A stretch of DNA of 64,000 bases, taken from Salvelinus alpinus (taxonomy: Eukaryota > Chordata > Actinopteri > Salmoniformes > Salmonidae). Shown piece by piece: positions 44,401 to 54,132 of this stretch (its first letter is position 1; each line of letters opens with the position of its first letter). The stretch is taken from assembly GCF_045679555.1 (NCBI RefSeq), contig NC_092091.1:80958699-81022698 (forward strand), written 5' to 3'. A program made the translations under genes and the position numbers. The notes below the pieces were generated by a model that was not told the DNA's origin, did no database searches, and saw nothing but the letters and a program-made list of their open reading frames with translations.

Positions 44401-47400
44401 TTCTTAGAGTAGTATTGTGGCGTGACCTACTGAATTACCAAACCCTGGTAGCTAGACAGAGCGGTTTTTTATTCGCAGGATTTCTTTTGCATTTGAACGC
44501 CGCACAATCGGGCCAACGTTTTTCCTGCACCTACTACTTCACTCATACAGTCCTCATTTCAGAGCGGAAACTATGAATATTTATTTAACTACTGATTTAT
44601 GTTTTGACCGTATAAGTTACTTTTGCAGTTGAACGCCGCACAATCGGGCCAACGTTTTCCTACAACCTACTGTTTTATGCTTTGACTGTATAAGCTACTT
44701 TTGCAGTTGAACGCCGCACAATCGGGCTAACGTTTTCCTACAACCTACTGTTTTATGCTTTGACTGTATAAGCTACTTTTGCAGTTGAACGCCGCACAAT
44801 CGGGCTAACGTTTTCCTACAACCTACTGTTTTATGCTTTGACTGTATAAGCTACTTTTGCAGTTGAACGCCGCACAATCGGGCTAACGTTTTTCCTGCCT
44901 TCTAAATATTTCATCCGTTCAGTCCTTCTTTCAAAGCGGTAACCATGAAATATTAATTTAACTACTAAATATTCACCAACAGACCCTTCTGCCGCGCTGT
45001 GAATATCCCACCCAAGCAGACCTTTTCAAAAATGTTAACCAGCCATCTCAGCCAGATGCGCAAACAACCGCATCATTTAAGCTACACATTCGAACGGTCT
45101 GATCTGAACGAGCGCATGCATGCTCACTCTACATCTAACACAAGCAAAGTTCACAGCACCTATTCACTCAGTCTCTATACATGCGCATACATTTACATTT
45201 AATACCATTCCCCAAATTACACATACATGCAAATTCATTGAATTTAAAAGTTCTTTTGTATTTACTGGTTTCATTTTAGGAAATTTGAAAGAGAGACTTA
45301 CGTGGCGCTCCTCTCGCTGAGACAGTATCTCTGGAGCAATCTTACACAAACATTTCAACTATTGTAAGAACTTGCTTACCTTCTAGTTGGGCGGCCACCT
45401 CTGTTTGTTTAGATTGTCCAAAGAACCCATCATCAGCCAAGAACGTCCCAGTCCCTATCAGCTCCTGGCATGCTCGCCAATTATGTCGTGGAAAATCATT
45501 TTTCAAATACAACGCTTACCAGAACTTTTAAAATCAAACATGCTCTTTATTACAACTGTACAGCCCACTGGCATGTCCCCGCGGAACACACCCCGCGGAA
45601 CACACCCCGCGGAACACACACCGCTTCCCACATTTATACATAAATAGCATATGGGTCCACCCCATATGCAAATAAGCATACTTCCCCTAATTTTCCCTGC
45701 CATCATTATCTTTTTAGTTCAGGCTTCCTGCTTGTTCACGCCTACTAACGCCCATTATCTGCTTTCAGTTAAATTATAATAGTGGCCAGACCCATGCTTG
45801 TCTTAAAAATAATCTATGTCCATCTACCCTCTAGGCCTATGACTCAACCCTGTATTTAATTCAATGCCCCAGCATGTTCTCTGGTATGTCCTTATTGGAA
45901 TTGGCAGACTCTATGTCTCTTCTTGTCATTAGTGTCCAGTTGCCTTAAGCATATTTCTCTGGTATGTATGCTTTTAGTGGAATGTGTAGACTATAAGTCT
46001 AGTGTGTCCAATTATTCTAGGTGCCCATGTGTCTGGTCAGTCTGTCAGCACAATGGAGAAAATAAGAGGGCCAGAACATCCCTTAGTATATCTCCATTAC
46101 CACAGTCTCATGATAAATGTGAACATGTGGTTCGTTACTTTAATGTTCAGCTGTCTTATGTCCTTATATTTTATCCATGTGTTTTATGTTACTACTACAA
46201 TACTTGTTTAAATAGGGATGCCAAAAACTAAAGTGTTCCCCACCTGCCTCTCCCACACCACCTGCTCCCTGCGTACACTCTCTGCCTCCTGACTAGCTGC
46301 CTTCAACCTGCAGGAGACAGGAAGTGTTCAGCAAAAGGAAAAAGTAGAAGGAATTGAAGCGAGATGCACACAGCTGTGGAAGAATCCGGAAGAGGAACTG
46401 GAGTGAGGATTACAGGTGTGTTTCACCTGGCCTCTAGCTGACTGAGGGCTGACTGGAGATGGTGGAGTCTTTGATCTGAGGCCTCCTCTCTACCATGAGC
46501 CTCTGCTGCATCGTCCTCCTACACACACAATAAAGGGACTGAGGTTATATTCTGCTATGGTAAACTACGGTAGAGAACTAGAAGCCCCGTTGTTTCCCTA
46601 CCCGTCTCTGTATCTGCTCCTGGACGTTCTGCATCAGCTTGGTCATCTCCTCCACCTTGGCTGTGGCCATCCTCAGATCTGCTTTGGCCGATCTGCAGTA
46701 GGAGTGGAAAGAGAGAAACAAATAAACCCTGCTCTCTGCAGTAGCACTGCCTGAGCTGTGCAGCAGCTGAAGAGCTACATTCCTGAGAGCCATTTTGGAT
46801 CGAAATGTAGGAGGCCATTCTGGATCTGTAGTAGTGTGTACCTGAGCTGGTTGCGTAGCTCCTCCATCTCAGTGCTCTGTTCTGTCAGCGTCTTCAGGAA
46901 CTGCTGGTTGGTCTGAGTGTGGCACGAGAGACACGCGCGCCGGTGAGGCATGATGGCTTCAGTACACACACACACACTAAACTTCTCACAAACACCAAAT
47001 GTCTCACACACACACACAACTCCTCAGTCCTCACACTACACTACAGAAGCACTACCTGGTAGACAGAAACAGAGAGAGGAAGGCCCTTGCCTCACTCCTC
47101 ATTAAAGATGTATAAGATGGATACATTACTCCCCAGAAGCAGAAGGCAGGTGTGTGTGAGATAAACCTGTACTGTCATATTAGTTTACAGGCAGGTCTCT
47201 GTCGTAACAGTATCTAGAAAAGCCAGTTAGCGGGCAAGTGAGTAAGGAAGTCAGAATGATAGTGTGTGTAACAAGCATGGGGCAAAGCTGGGAGAGCAAA
47301 GGGATTAGGCTCCTTCCTGTCTGCAAACACTAAGCCCCACTGACTGACTGACTGCCTGCCTGACTGACTGACTGGTCTAGTTAGTGTTGGTGTGTTCTAG

Positions 47401-50400
47401 CCATGTGTAAAACAGATTCCTTATTTACCAATGACCCAATATTCTCCATTCTATATCACAAACACTATTATAACGTTACACACACATATATTTGACCTAG
47501 TGATTGGCTGCAACTTACAGATTCCAGTTTCTGATTGGTGACTTGGAGTTTCTGGATGTGCTGCTGGAATTGGATGAGTTGATCCTATGACAAAAATAAT
47601 AAAGAGGCGGGGTTAATGACAACTTCCCTCACATCACTTCCTCTTAGACAACGACATTGAATTAATCATGAACTACGGACACAAAGTCAAACTCTCAGCT
47701 TGTACTAACTTCTAGCATTACAGAGGTTTAGAAGCAGCAACGATCAGCTCCACTCACTGATCTCAATGGGAGAGGGATGAGCTCCATAACAACGCTGCCC
47801 TCTGGGGGCCAAACTGGGAGAACGTCTACCTTGAGGCGCTGTTGCTCGGCAACATGGAGCTGTCCGTCAGAGGTTGTTATCTGGTAGAGCTGCTGTAAAC
47901 GGTCCAGCTCCTGGGCTGAGGCCTGCCACAGCTCCATGGCCTGGTCTCGCTCCTACACACACACACACACACACACACACACTTCAATATATTTGAGTCA
48001 CTCAGCATATGGTCTCATCCAGAGAGCCTTACAGTAGGGTGTATTATAATGCAGGTAACACACACACGCCATATCGTCCCACACACACCATATCGTCACA
48101 CACAACATATCATCACACACACGTGGAGGTGTTTAGACTAACCTGTACAGAGAGCTGGATCTGTTCGTGAAGGTTGCTGATGAGCCCCTCGTCCCCCAGT
48201 GTGTCCCCCTCCACCCCTGGTCCTGTACTGACTGGGAGGGTCTGCAGCTGCCTCTCTATGGACCCCCTCAGCTCAGCATGCAGCCTGGATGGGAGATGGC
48301 CACACACACACACAGCATTAATTTACCTCATTGATGTAAAAAGGCACCGGCATGCTGTGGTCTGAGTACTGAAGTTTAAACCGTACCGTTCATTCTCCTT
48401 GACCACCGTGTCCAGCTTCAGTCTGATGGCAGTCATCTGCATCTTGGAGTTCAAAGTGTGAGGTAAAGATTAAATGTCCATCACTTTGGAAGTATATTGT
48501 AGTCAATCATAAAATATCTCCATTGTAAAACACAATCCTTTCATTTTATTGTAGTCAAACTCCAAAAGATGAATGAACAAACAGAACAGCGAGAATTTGG
48601 ACAAATGTTCACCTGGTAGCTCTGCAGTTGTTCAGTCATGTCATCCATGTGACGGTCATACTCTGATAGGAGGGGAGCCATTATACTGGAACACATCCAC
48701 AAACCACAACACTGGAATCACCTTCATTATACTGGAACACATCCACAAAATCACAATACTGGAAATCACCTTCATTAGACTGGAACACAACCACAATACT
48801 GGAAATCACCTATATCAGACTGGAACACAACCACAATACTGGAAATCACCTTCATCAGACTGGAACACAACCATAATACTGGAAATCACCTATATCAGAC
48901 TGGAACACAACACTGGAAATCACCTCTATCAGACTGGAACACAACCACAATACTGGAAATCACCTATATCAGACTGGAACACAACCACAATACTGGAAAT
49001 CACCTATATCAGACTGGAACACAACCACAATACTGAAAATCACCTTCATCAGACTGGAACACAACACTGGAAATCACCTATATTTGACTGGAATCACCTT
49101 CAGACTGGAACACAACCACAATACTGGAAATCACCTATATCAGACTGGAACACAACCACAATACTGAAAATCACCTTCATCAGACTGGAATCACCTTCAT
49201 CAGACTGGAACACAACCACAGTACTGGAAATCACCTTCAACAGACTGGAACACAACACTGGAAATCACCTATATCAGACTGGAATCACCTTCAGACTGGA
49301 ACACAACCACAATACTGGAAATCACCTTTATTTGACTGGAACACAACCACAATACTGGTAATCACCTTTATTTGACTGGAACACAACCATAATACTGGAT
49401 ATTACCTATATCAGACTGGAATCACCTTCATCAGACTGGAACACAACCACAACACTGGAGATCACCTATATCAGACTGGAATCACCTTCAGACTGGAACA
49501 CAACCACAATACTGGAAATCACCTATATCAGACTGGAACACAACCACAATACTGGAAATCACCTTCATCAGACTGGAACACAACCACAATACTGGAAATC
49601 ACCTATATCAGACTGGAACACAACACTGGAAATCACCTCTATCAGACTGGAACACAACCACAATACTGGAAATCACCTATATCAGACTGGAACACAACCA
49701 CAATACTGGAAATCACCTATATCAGACTGGAACACAACCACAATACTGGAAATCACCTATATCAGACTGGAACACAACACTGGAAATCACCTATATTTGA
49801 CTGGAATCACCTTCAGACTGGAACACAACCACAATACTGGAAATCACCTATATCAGACTGGAACACAACCACAATACTGGAAATCACCTATATCAGACTG
49901 GAACACAACCACAATACTGAAAATCACCTTCATCAGACTGGAACACAACACTGGAAATCACCTATATTTGACTGGAATCACCTTCAGACTGGAACACAAC
50001 CACAATACTGGAAATCACCTATATCAGACTGGAACACAACCACAATACTGAAAAACACCTTCATCAGACTGGAATCACCTTCATCAGACTGGAACACAAC
50101 CACAGTACTGGAAATCACCTTCAACAGACTGGAACACAACACTGGAAATCACCTATATCAGACTGGAATCACCTTCAGACTGGAACACAACCACAATACT
50201 GGAAATCACCTTTATTTGACTGGAACACAACCACAATACTGGTAATCACCTTTATTTGACTGGAACACAACCATAATACTGGAAATTACCTATATCAGAC
50301 TGGAATCACCTTCATCAGACTGGAACACAACCACAACACTGGAGATCACCTATATCACACTGGAATCACCTTCAGACTGGAACACAACCACAATACTGGA

Positions 50401-53095
50401 AATCACCTATATCAGACTGGAACACAACCACAATACTGGAAATCACCTATATCAGACTGGAACACAACCACAATACTGGAAATCACCTTCATCAGACTGG
50501 AACACAACACTGGAAATCACCTTCATCAGACTGGAACACAAACACAACACTGGAAATCACCTTTATTTGACTGGAATGACCTATTGCTAATTTGTCAAAC
50601 ACTTATCCAGAGCATTCAACTATAGGTGGGTAAGAAAACCAAAAATCACAGTCATTGTAAGTAAACTATTTATTTTATATTTAATACTACCGACCCATAT
50701 CATCTTTCAAATATAGACATTCTGACTCAAATAGTTCACGTCGTCTAGTGACCCAGCAAATAAACAACGTTTCTAAAACAGTTGTTGTAATTGTGAATCG
50801 GCACGTGGCCGAGGAAATTGCAACTAAAACATAAACTTCGCTAACACTAGCCCTGCTGACGTAAAAAGTTATAGACCGACTAAACTTTATGGTTTTCTTC
50901 CAGTCAAGAGTTAAACATCACCCTTATAAACTGTGATAAAGATGTAGATGGATAACAGAGAAAACATCTACACTGTTACATTAGAGATTCAAAGGTCTCC
51001 TGGTCAGTACAGGTGAGTGTCTATCACGTGTCGCCTTAGGAACAGGTATCACTTGTCTTGTCTTAGGAACAGGTATCACTTGTCTTGTCTTAGGAACCGG
51101 TATCACTTGTTGTCTTAGGAACCGGTATCACTTGTCGTCTTAGGAACCGGTATCACTTGTCGTCTTAGGAACCGGTATCACTTGTCGTCTTAGGAACCGG
51201 TATCACTTGTCTTGTCTTAGGAACAGGTATCACTTGTCTTGTCTTAGGAACAGGTATCACTTGTCTTGTCTTAGGAACAGGTATCACTTGTCTTGTCTTA
51301 GGAACAGGTATCACTTGTTGTTGGTGCTATGAGGTTTATCATATTTTAACTCTCCATCTTTGAATGTGCTGTAGATCAGAGCTCGACATATTTTGCAAGA
51401 TGGGTGTAGAAAGTCTCCAGATGGGATGGTGAGAGATGTCTTCCATGTCCAATGAAATTGGACTATACGTAGCCGCAACTTATACAGTCAAGTGTTGCAA
51501 CAGTAAAACACTGGTCATCAGCGTTGACATCTTTCTGTTTGTTCTCATCATTAGAAGAAGAGGGCAGTGAGAAGAAGAAAGTGGACATTCATTACTTCCT
51601 TCATTGTTGTCGTGTCAATCTTGATTTTGACCCTTGGTCTTTACTTCGGACTGGTGGTGAAACAGGTAGCCCACCCTCAGCAAAACACGACCTTTAACCT
51701 TTAAGCGCCTGGAACATGGGCTGTGTTCCATATGACACCCTACTCCACTACTTCTGACCAGAACCCTATGGGCAGCCCACTGATGAAAAGTAGTGCATTA
51801 TTTTGTGAATAGGGTGCCATTTAGGGGACACACGTAAGCTTTGGTTCCTAAAGAGGGCCATGTCACTGTCGGGTGACAGCGGAGTTGTTCCTCTCTTACC
51901 TCTGGTCAGCAAGCCAGGGGGCTGGGGTCGCTGCGTGTGTCTCCTCTTCACCCTGCAGAAACAGACCATTTAGAACGCTCTCAGGCCTGACTCCTAGTAT
52001 TACTCAAAATCTTATGGATTTTATCATCTAGGTCATATTTTGTGGTTTATCTTTTTGGCAGTGTGCAGCAGTGGTGGAAAATGTACCCAATTGTAAAAGT
52101 AAAGATACCTTAATAGAAAAATTACTCAAGTAAAAGTGAGTCACCTGGTAAAATAATACTTGAGTAAAAGTCTAAAAGTATTTGGCTTTAAATATACTTA
52201 AGTATCAAAAGTAAATGTAATTGCTAAATGTATAATTTCAAATTCCTTATATAAATCAAACAGATGGTATAATCTTGTTTTATTTAATTTACGGATAGCC
52301 AGGGTCACGCTACAACACACATCATTTACAAACGAAGCATGTGTGTTGAGTGAGTCCACCAGATCAGAGGCAGTAGGGATGACCAGGGATGTTCTCTTGA
52401 TACGTGTATGAAATGGACCATTTTCCTGTGCTACTAAGCATTCAAAATGTAACGAGTACTTTTGGGTGTCAGGGAAATTGTATGGAGTAAAAAGTACATT
52501 ATTGTCTTTAGGAATGTAGTAAAGTAAAAGTAGTAAAAAATATAAACAGTAAAGTACATATACCCCAAAAAACAACTTAAGTAAAAATACTTCAGTCATT
52601 TTACAACACTGCTTTGCAGTATAGGCTACCAGCTAATGTTTGACCATTGCTAAATAACATTGGTTTACCTTTTGGCACTGAGCAGTGTCGACTAGAACTG
52701 ATGAATAATAGACTCCTGCTACATCACAGCTAAACCCTTTCACACCTTACAGTACCTGTGGTGCTGATGTTTCTTGAGAGCGGTGCCTATCCTGATAGTG
52801 ACTCAAGGCAGAGTTCAGCCTTTGGACTGCAATGATAAATCCAGTATGAAATCAGATGCTAAACAATAACAATGACATATATATAATATGCAAAGCTTAT
52901 GAAAAGGGTATGGCTGTGGGCTAGCTGCAATGTAACCAAGAGAATTTTGACATTGTGCTGGACTCTTTCAAAAGTCTCCTGGTTGCATCACAGGTAGGCT
53001 ATGGTTAGTATGGATATAACAACAAGACTAGTAGCTAGTATTCAGAGAATATCCAATTAACCTTGATCACGCAAAAACTCGACTTCAGTGGACAT
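29435..53095 (-). CDS. sclt1: Sodium channel and clathrin linker 1 (SCLT1), complete, 21 coding exons
   Basis: Coiled-coil protein of centriole distal appendages, needed to dock the mother centriole to membrane at the start of ciliogenesis; also described as linking clathrin to a voltage-gated Na+ channel. Exons: 53062-53095, 52756-52826, 51900-51952, 48613-48685, 48387-48442, 48143-48284, 47830-47952, 47519-47584, 46842-46912, 46602-46692, 46427-46518, 46244-46307, 36729-36842, 36197-36295, 34585-34731, 33300-33442, 32917-33109, 30654-30850, 30207-30285, 29872-29967, 29435-29497. All introns are GT/AG, every phase agrees, and the sum is 688 codons plus stop, the length I recall for human SCLT1. 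Diagnostic matches: [90 protein letters not shown]. Nearly all predicted helix with heptads; no membrane segment. Intron 12 hosts an ERV in sense orientation. Confidence 0.95.
29498..30206. other. sclt1 introns 20 and 19 with exon 20 between
   Basis: Unique intron sequence around exon 20 (29872-29967, [20 protein letters not shown]...). A (GT)n run of about 20 bp lies at about 30168-30190. Nothing else is recognised. Confidence 0.6.
30950..32640. repeat. Minisatellite F, about 42-bp unit, sclt1 intron 17
   Basis: About 40 units with plus-strand core ACCTGCTAGACCTGTATCCC followed by TCCTCATATCCCACCTTGCTC. Shorter units (about 36-39 bp, TATCCCTCATCTCCC) and longer hybrids (CTTCCTCTCT) are interspersed. 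Both strands read open for long stretches because most unit lengths are multiples of three. It lies about 100 bp from the exon-18 acceptor and 280 bp from the exon-17 donor and does not copy either. Confidence 0.95.
33580..34602 (-). repeat. Minisatellite G, mainly 30-bp unit, sclt1 intron 15, containing copies of the exon-15 end and donor
   Basis: On the coding strand each unit is GGAGGAACTGGAGAAG|GTGA followed by G-rich GGGGGGACA or GGGGGGAGA. The first 16-18 nt equal the end of exon 15 and GTGAGG is its donor. About 33 recognisable units; the distal part (33.58-33.97 kb) is shorter and irregular. In one frame the 30-bp period reads [11 protein letters not shown] repeats. The C-run on the plus strand makes it a likely G-quadruplex-prone tract on the transcribed RNA. 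Confidence 0.93.
34585..34731 (-). CDS. sclt1: sclt1 coding exon 15, next to array G
   Basis: 49 codons, phase 0 at both ends: [20 protein letters not shown], then [20 protein letters not shown] and RAVEEELEK before GAGAAG|GTGAGG. It matches the human NTKKQCNIQISRLTEELSAL to AVEEELEK block (about residues 384-432). Its last 18 nt and its donor are repeated in array G. Confidence 0.92.
34732..35348. other. sclt1 intron 14, non-repetitive part
   Basis: Between exon 15 and array H. Ordinary intron sequence. A patch near 35155-35240 (GGTTAGGGTTGAGGG...GTTACAGGTCAGCAGTGTCC) looks like common fish interspersed-repeat sequence, unassigned. Confidence 0.5.
35349..36135. repeat. Minisatellite H, 34-bp unit, sclt1 intron 14
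   Basis: About 23 units of ACTAGGGTTAGAGAGGGTGG followed by TTCAGGATGCCGGG, with variants GGCTCAGG, GACGCC and AGAGGGGG. Each unit includes TAGGGTTAG, a telomere-like hexamer and a half. It lies about 60 bp past the exon-14 donor and does not contain it. Confidence 0.95.
36300..36610. repeat. Minisatellite I, about 60-bp unit next to the exon-14 acceptor of sclt1
   Basis: About five units with core GTTATGCTGAATGACAGACA and GTCCCTGACCAGACAGAGAT, carrying (CAT)n length variation. On the coding strand GTATGTATCTC...TCAG in the unit resembles GTATGTATCTCCCTATCAG, the true exon-14 acceptor. Confidence 0.85.
36900..37615 (-). repeat. 3' LTR of the ERV
   Basis: 716 bp, TG...CA. Reading on the minus strand it has an octamer-like ATTTGCAT, a TATAAA box followed by three direct copies of GGGGTGTGTTCCGC-type sequence, and an AATAAA signal (complement of 36962-36967) before the end, the usual U3-R-U5 order. 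Confidence 0.92.
38340..39901 (-). pseudogene. ERV envelope remnant, disrupted
   Basis: Minus-strand reading frames at 39674-39901, 38763-39389 and 38485-38688 carry env hallmarks: a CILC (CXXC-type) motif in the surface-unit-like part, several N-X-S/T sites, and RVKR, a furin-type site, at the start of the transmembrane-like part. An LVEKGGVC-like motif and a hydrophobic anchor with paired cysteines near 38.35-38.45 kb lie in a different frame. Stops and frame changes separate the pieces, and the membrane-proximal ectodomain seems to be deleted. Confidence 0.65.
40443..40600 (-). pseudogene. ERV pol remnant: integrase C-terminal domain
   Basis: A minus-strand frame reads PGDLVHVGG, then [19 protein letters not shown], the SH3-like C-terminal domain of gammaretrovirus-type integrases (the G.R.V and GPY.V patterns), and stops shortly after. 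The catalytic core was not found upstream. Confidence 0.7.
40660..44600. other. ERV interior without recognisable genes
   Basis: About 3.9 kb of AT-rich sequence where gag and most of pol would be expected. Only short frames on either strand and no retroviral motif seen. Either strongly decayed or replaced sequence. Confidence 0.5.
44620..44900. repeat. 77-bp tandem repeat in the ERV leader region
   Basis: Just over three full copies of GCAGTTGAACGCCGCACAAT followed by CGGGCTAACGTTTTCCTACA and ACCTACTGTTTTATGCTTTG; the core also occurs once in a diverged copy near 44490-44530. It lies about 600 bp downstream of the 5' LTR in element orientation. Confidence 0.85.
45484..46199 (-). repeat. 5' LTR of the ERV
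   Basis: 716 bp. No difference from the other LTR was found by eye along its length. This copy would hold the element's promoter, pointing left into the internal region and in the same direction as sclt1 transcription. Confidence 0.92.
46913..47518. other. sclt1 intron 8
   Basis: Unique intron with a short (CA)n patch (46963-47022) and a (CTGA)n/(CTGC)n tetranucleotide patch at about 47341-47372. Nothing else recognised. Confidence 0.6.
47957..47982. repeat. (CA)n microsatellite
   Basis: Pure CA run immediately upstream, in transcript direction, of the sclt1 exon-7 acceptor (GTGTAG). Confidence 0.9.
48686..50580 (-). repeat. Minisatellite J, about 40-bp unit abutting the sclt1 exon-4 acceptor
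   Basis: About 1.9 kb of units built from ACTGGAACACAACCACAATA and CTGGAAATCACCTATATCAG, with 20-26 bp partial units (TGGAATCACCTTCAG). On the coding strand the units contain TGTGTTCCAGT and GATTTCCAGTATTGTGG, closely resembling the true exon-4 acceptor GTGTTCCAG|TATAATGG. A segment near 49.05-49.45 kb recurs near 49.8-50.35 kb, so there is higher-order duplication. Confidence 0.94.
51045..51320. repeat. Minisatellite K, 23-26 bp unit, sclt1 intron 3
   Basis: About 11 units of GGAACAGGTATCACTTGTCT plus TGTCTTA, with ACCGG variants and some units lacking TTGTC. Confidence 0.93.
51340..51720. other. sclt1 intron 3, unique part
   Basis: A short basic, hydrophobic-rich plus-strand stretch (about 51540-51670, RRRGQ...-like) was looked at but has no start, homologue or splice support. 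Nothing assigned. Confidence 0.4.
51721..51832. mobile_element. Short palindromic interspersed element (MITE-like)
   Basis: Ends CTGTGTTCCATATGACACCC and GGGTGCCATTTAGGGGACAC are inverted relative to each other; the centre (CCAGAACCCTATGGGC, AAAGTAGTGCA) is the motif of a very common salmonid repeat. It sits about 70 bp past the sclt1 exon-3 donor. Confidence 0.65.
52069..52611. mobile_element. hAT-like MITE
   Basis: 543 bp with imperfect inverted ends CAGTGGTGGAAAATGTA and CAGTGTTGTAAAATGAC (complement of the right end) and internal AAGTAAAAGTA-type motifs typical of a widespread fish non-autonomous hAT family. The flanks GTGTGCAG and CTTTGCAG are a decayed 8-bp target duplication. The 133-residue minus-strand frame inside is not a gene. 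Confidence 0.75.
52827..53061. other. sclt1 intron 1
   Basis: Short unique intron; no element recognised. Confidence 0.6.
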
Positions 53096-53598
53096 CTTGC
53101 ATTGAATCTGCACAAGAAAAGACCGCACATATTACTTAACAAGAGATAGATATCTAGCTATAGCTACCGTAAACCATACATGCCCTCTGTCATGCTAGTT
53201 ACGACACAAGCTTGCTACAAACACAACACAAGCTTGTACAATCAACAGGTGGTTTTCAAAAGATTCGGGGAGTAAGATAGTTGATTTGCTGGTCGAGCCC
53301 TTGTCATGACCCTGAAAAACAGCGATGTTGTTTAATGTTTACTGATAGCTGGCGGGTTACTAGGCGTAACTAACAAGCCACAGTAATTAGCTAAGCAAAT
53401 TTTGAGTCAGCAGGCACTGACTGCTATGTGATATCGTGTGAGCGACAAACATTTCGATGAGTAAAAACAGCTTTTCGCTTGCACATATCACGTAATCTGA
53501 CCAAATAACTACAAGCGATACAATAGCTACAAGCTATACGATTAATTGTGCTATGTGAAATTCCATCTTTACACTAAAGCAAACAAATTAAACTAACC
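53062..53598 (-). CDS. sclt1: sclt1 start exon and upstream non-coding exon
   Basis: The start codon lies at 53093-53095 and gives [11 protein letters not shown] before a CAAG|GTTAAT donor. The acceptor CTTGTGCAG lies only about a dozen bases upstream of the ATG, so the mRNA must begin in an upstream exon. A matching donor, ATTAAACG|GTTAGT, ends at 53598, placing the non-coding first exon at about 53598-53650. Confidence 0.65.
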
Positions 53599-54051
53599 GT
53601 TTAATTTCTCTATAATCCTTCCGCCGTCGATTTAAAGAAGGGCACCGCTGAAAAACCAATCACAAAAAAGAAGTGCAACCGCCTATTCTGCCCCCATAAA
53701 TTAGAAACATACAAATAGTTCCACCTATTTCATGGAACACAGTTTAAACCTGGCATCAATCAATTAGATATGAAACGCCATTTCAATATGTAAACAAATG
53801 TACTTCGAGACTGTTGTACTGAGTTGCGTGCCAACTGATTCCGTAATTATTCCACCCAAGAACATCTGATAGGGAAGATATATCATCATATGATCACACC
53901 AGGAAGTTGATACTCCATAGAAAGTGCATTATCTCTTTGGCATGAGCTACTGTATGTATTTTGATAACAAGCTAAATATATAGCCATCACACAAGCGCGC
54001 AACTGGATTCATCCTCTTACAAAGTAAGTAACGTTAGCCTTCCTATTAGTC
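53599..54051. promoter_or_regulatory. Divergent promoter region between sclt1 and the C4orf33 homologue
   Basis: About 450 bp separates the sclt1 non-coding exon (minus strand) from the C4orf33 first exon (plus strand). A CCAAT box lies at 53656-53660. The first ATG of the plus-strand gene is at 54052. Shared or bidirectional control is inferred from the head-to-head layout; no start site is mapped. Confidence 0.5.
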
Positions 54052-54132
54052 ATGATGCACCGATCGTGGACATCGGTGTCGCTAAAAGCGGTTATCTTCC
54101 TCTATGTACTTACATGCGCCGAACTTAAAATG
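54052..54132 (+). CDS. c4orf33: C4orf33 homologue, candidate first exon with signal-peptide-like sequence
   Basis: 27 codons from ATGATG to CTTAAAATG|GTAAGT, joining in frame to exon 2 (ACTGAGATGGAG). The peptide begins [12 protein letters not shown] and then has [11 protein letters not shown], a hydrophobic stretch like a signal peptide. Human C4orf33 instead starts where exon 2 has MEF. A second donor (ACAAA|GTAAGT near 54022) would give a non-coding exon and a start at the exon-2 ATG, so both forms are possible. Confidence 0.5.

Larger units (their letters stand above)
36900..46199 (-). mobile_element. Endogenous retrovirus, LTR to LTR, in sclt1 intron 12, defective
   Basis: 9.3-kb provirus-like element bounded by ATAC target duplications (36896-36899 and 46200-46203). 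LTRs start TG and end CA. On the minus strand the polypurine tract AGAGGGGGGAT abuts the left LTR and TGGCGAGCATGCCAGG (possible primer-binding site) follows the right LTR. The element therefore reads right to left, in sense with sclt1. An integrase C-terminal remnant (about 40.44-40.56 kb) and a broken env (about 38.3-39.9 kb) are recognisable. No gag, protease, reverse transcriptase or RNase H could be found in the 4.9 kb to the right, so it is not autonomous. Confidence 0.9.

Noticed and set aside
52198-52599. 133-codon minus-strand frame with a hydrophobic start
   Set aside because: Lies inside the hAT-like MITE; this non-autonomous family carries no gene.
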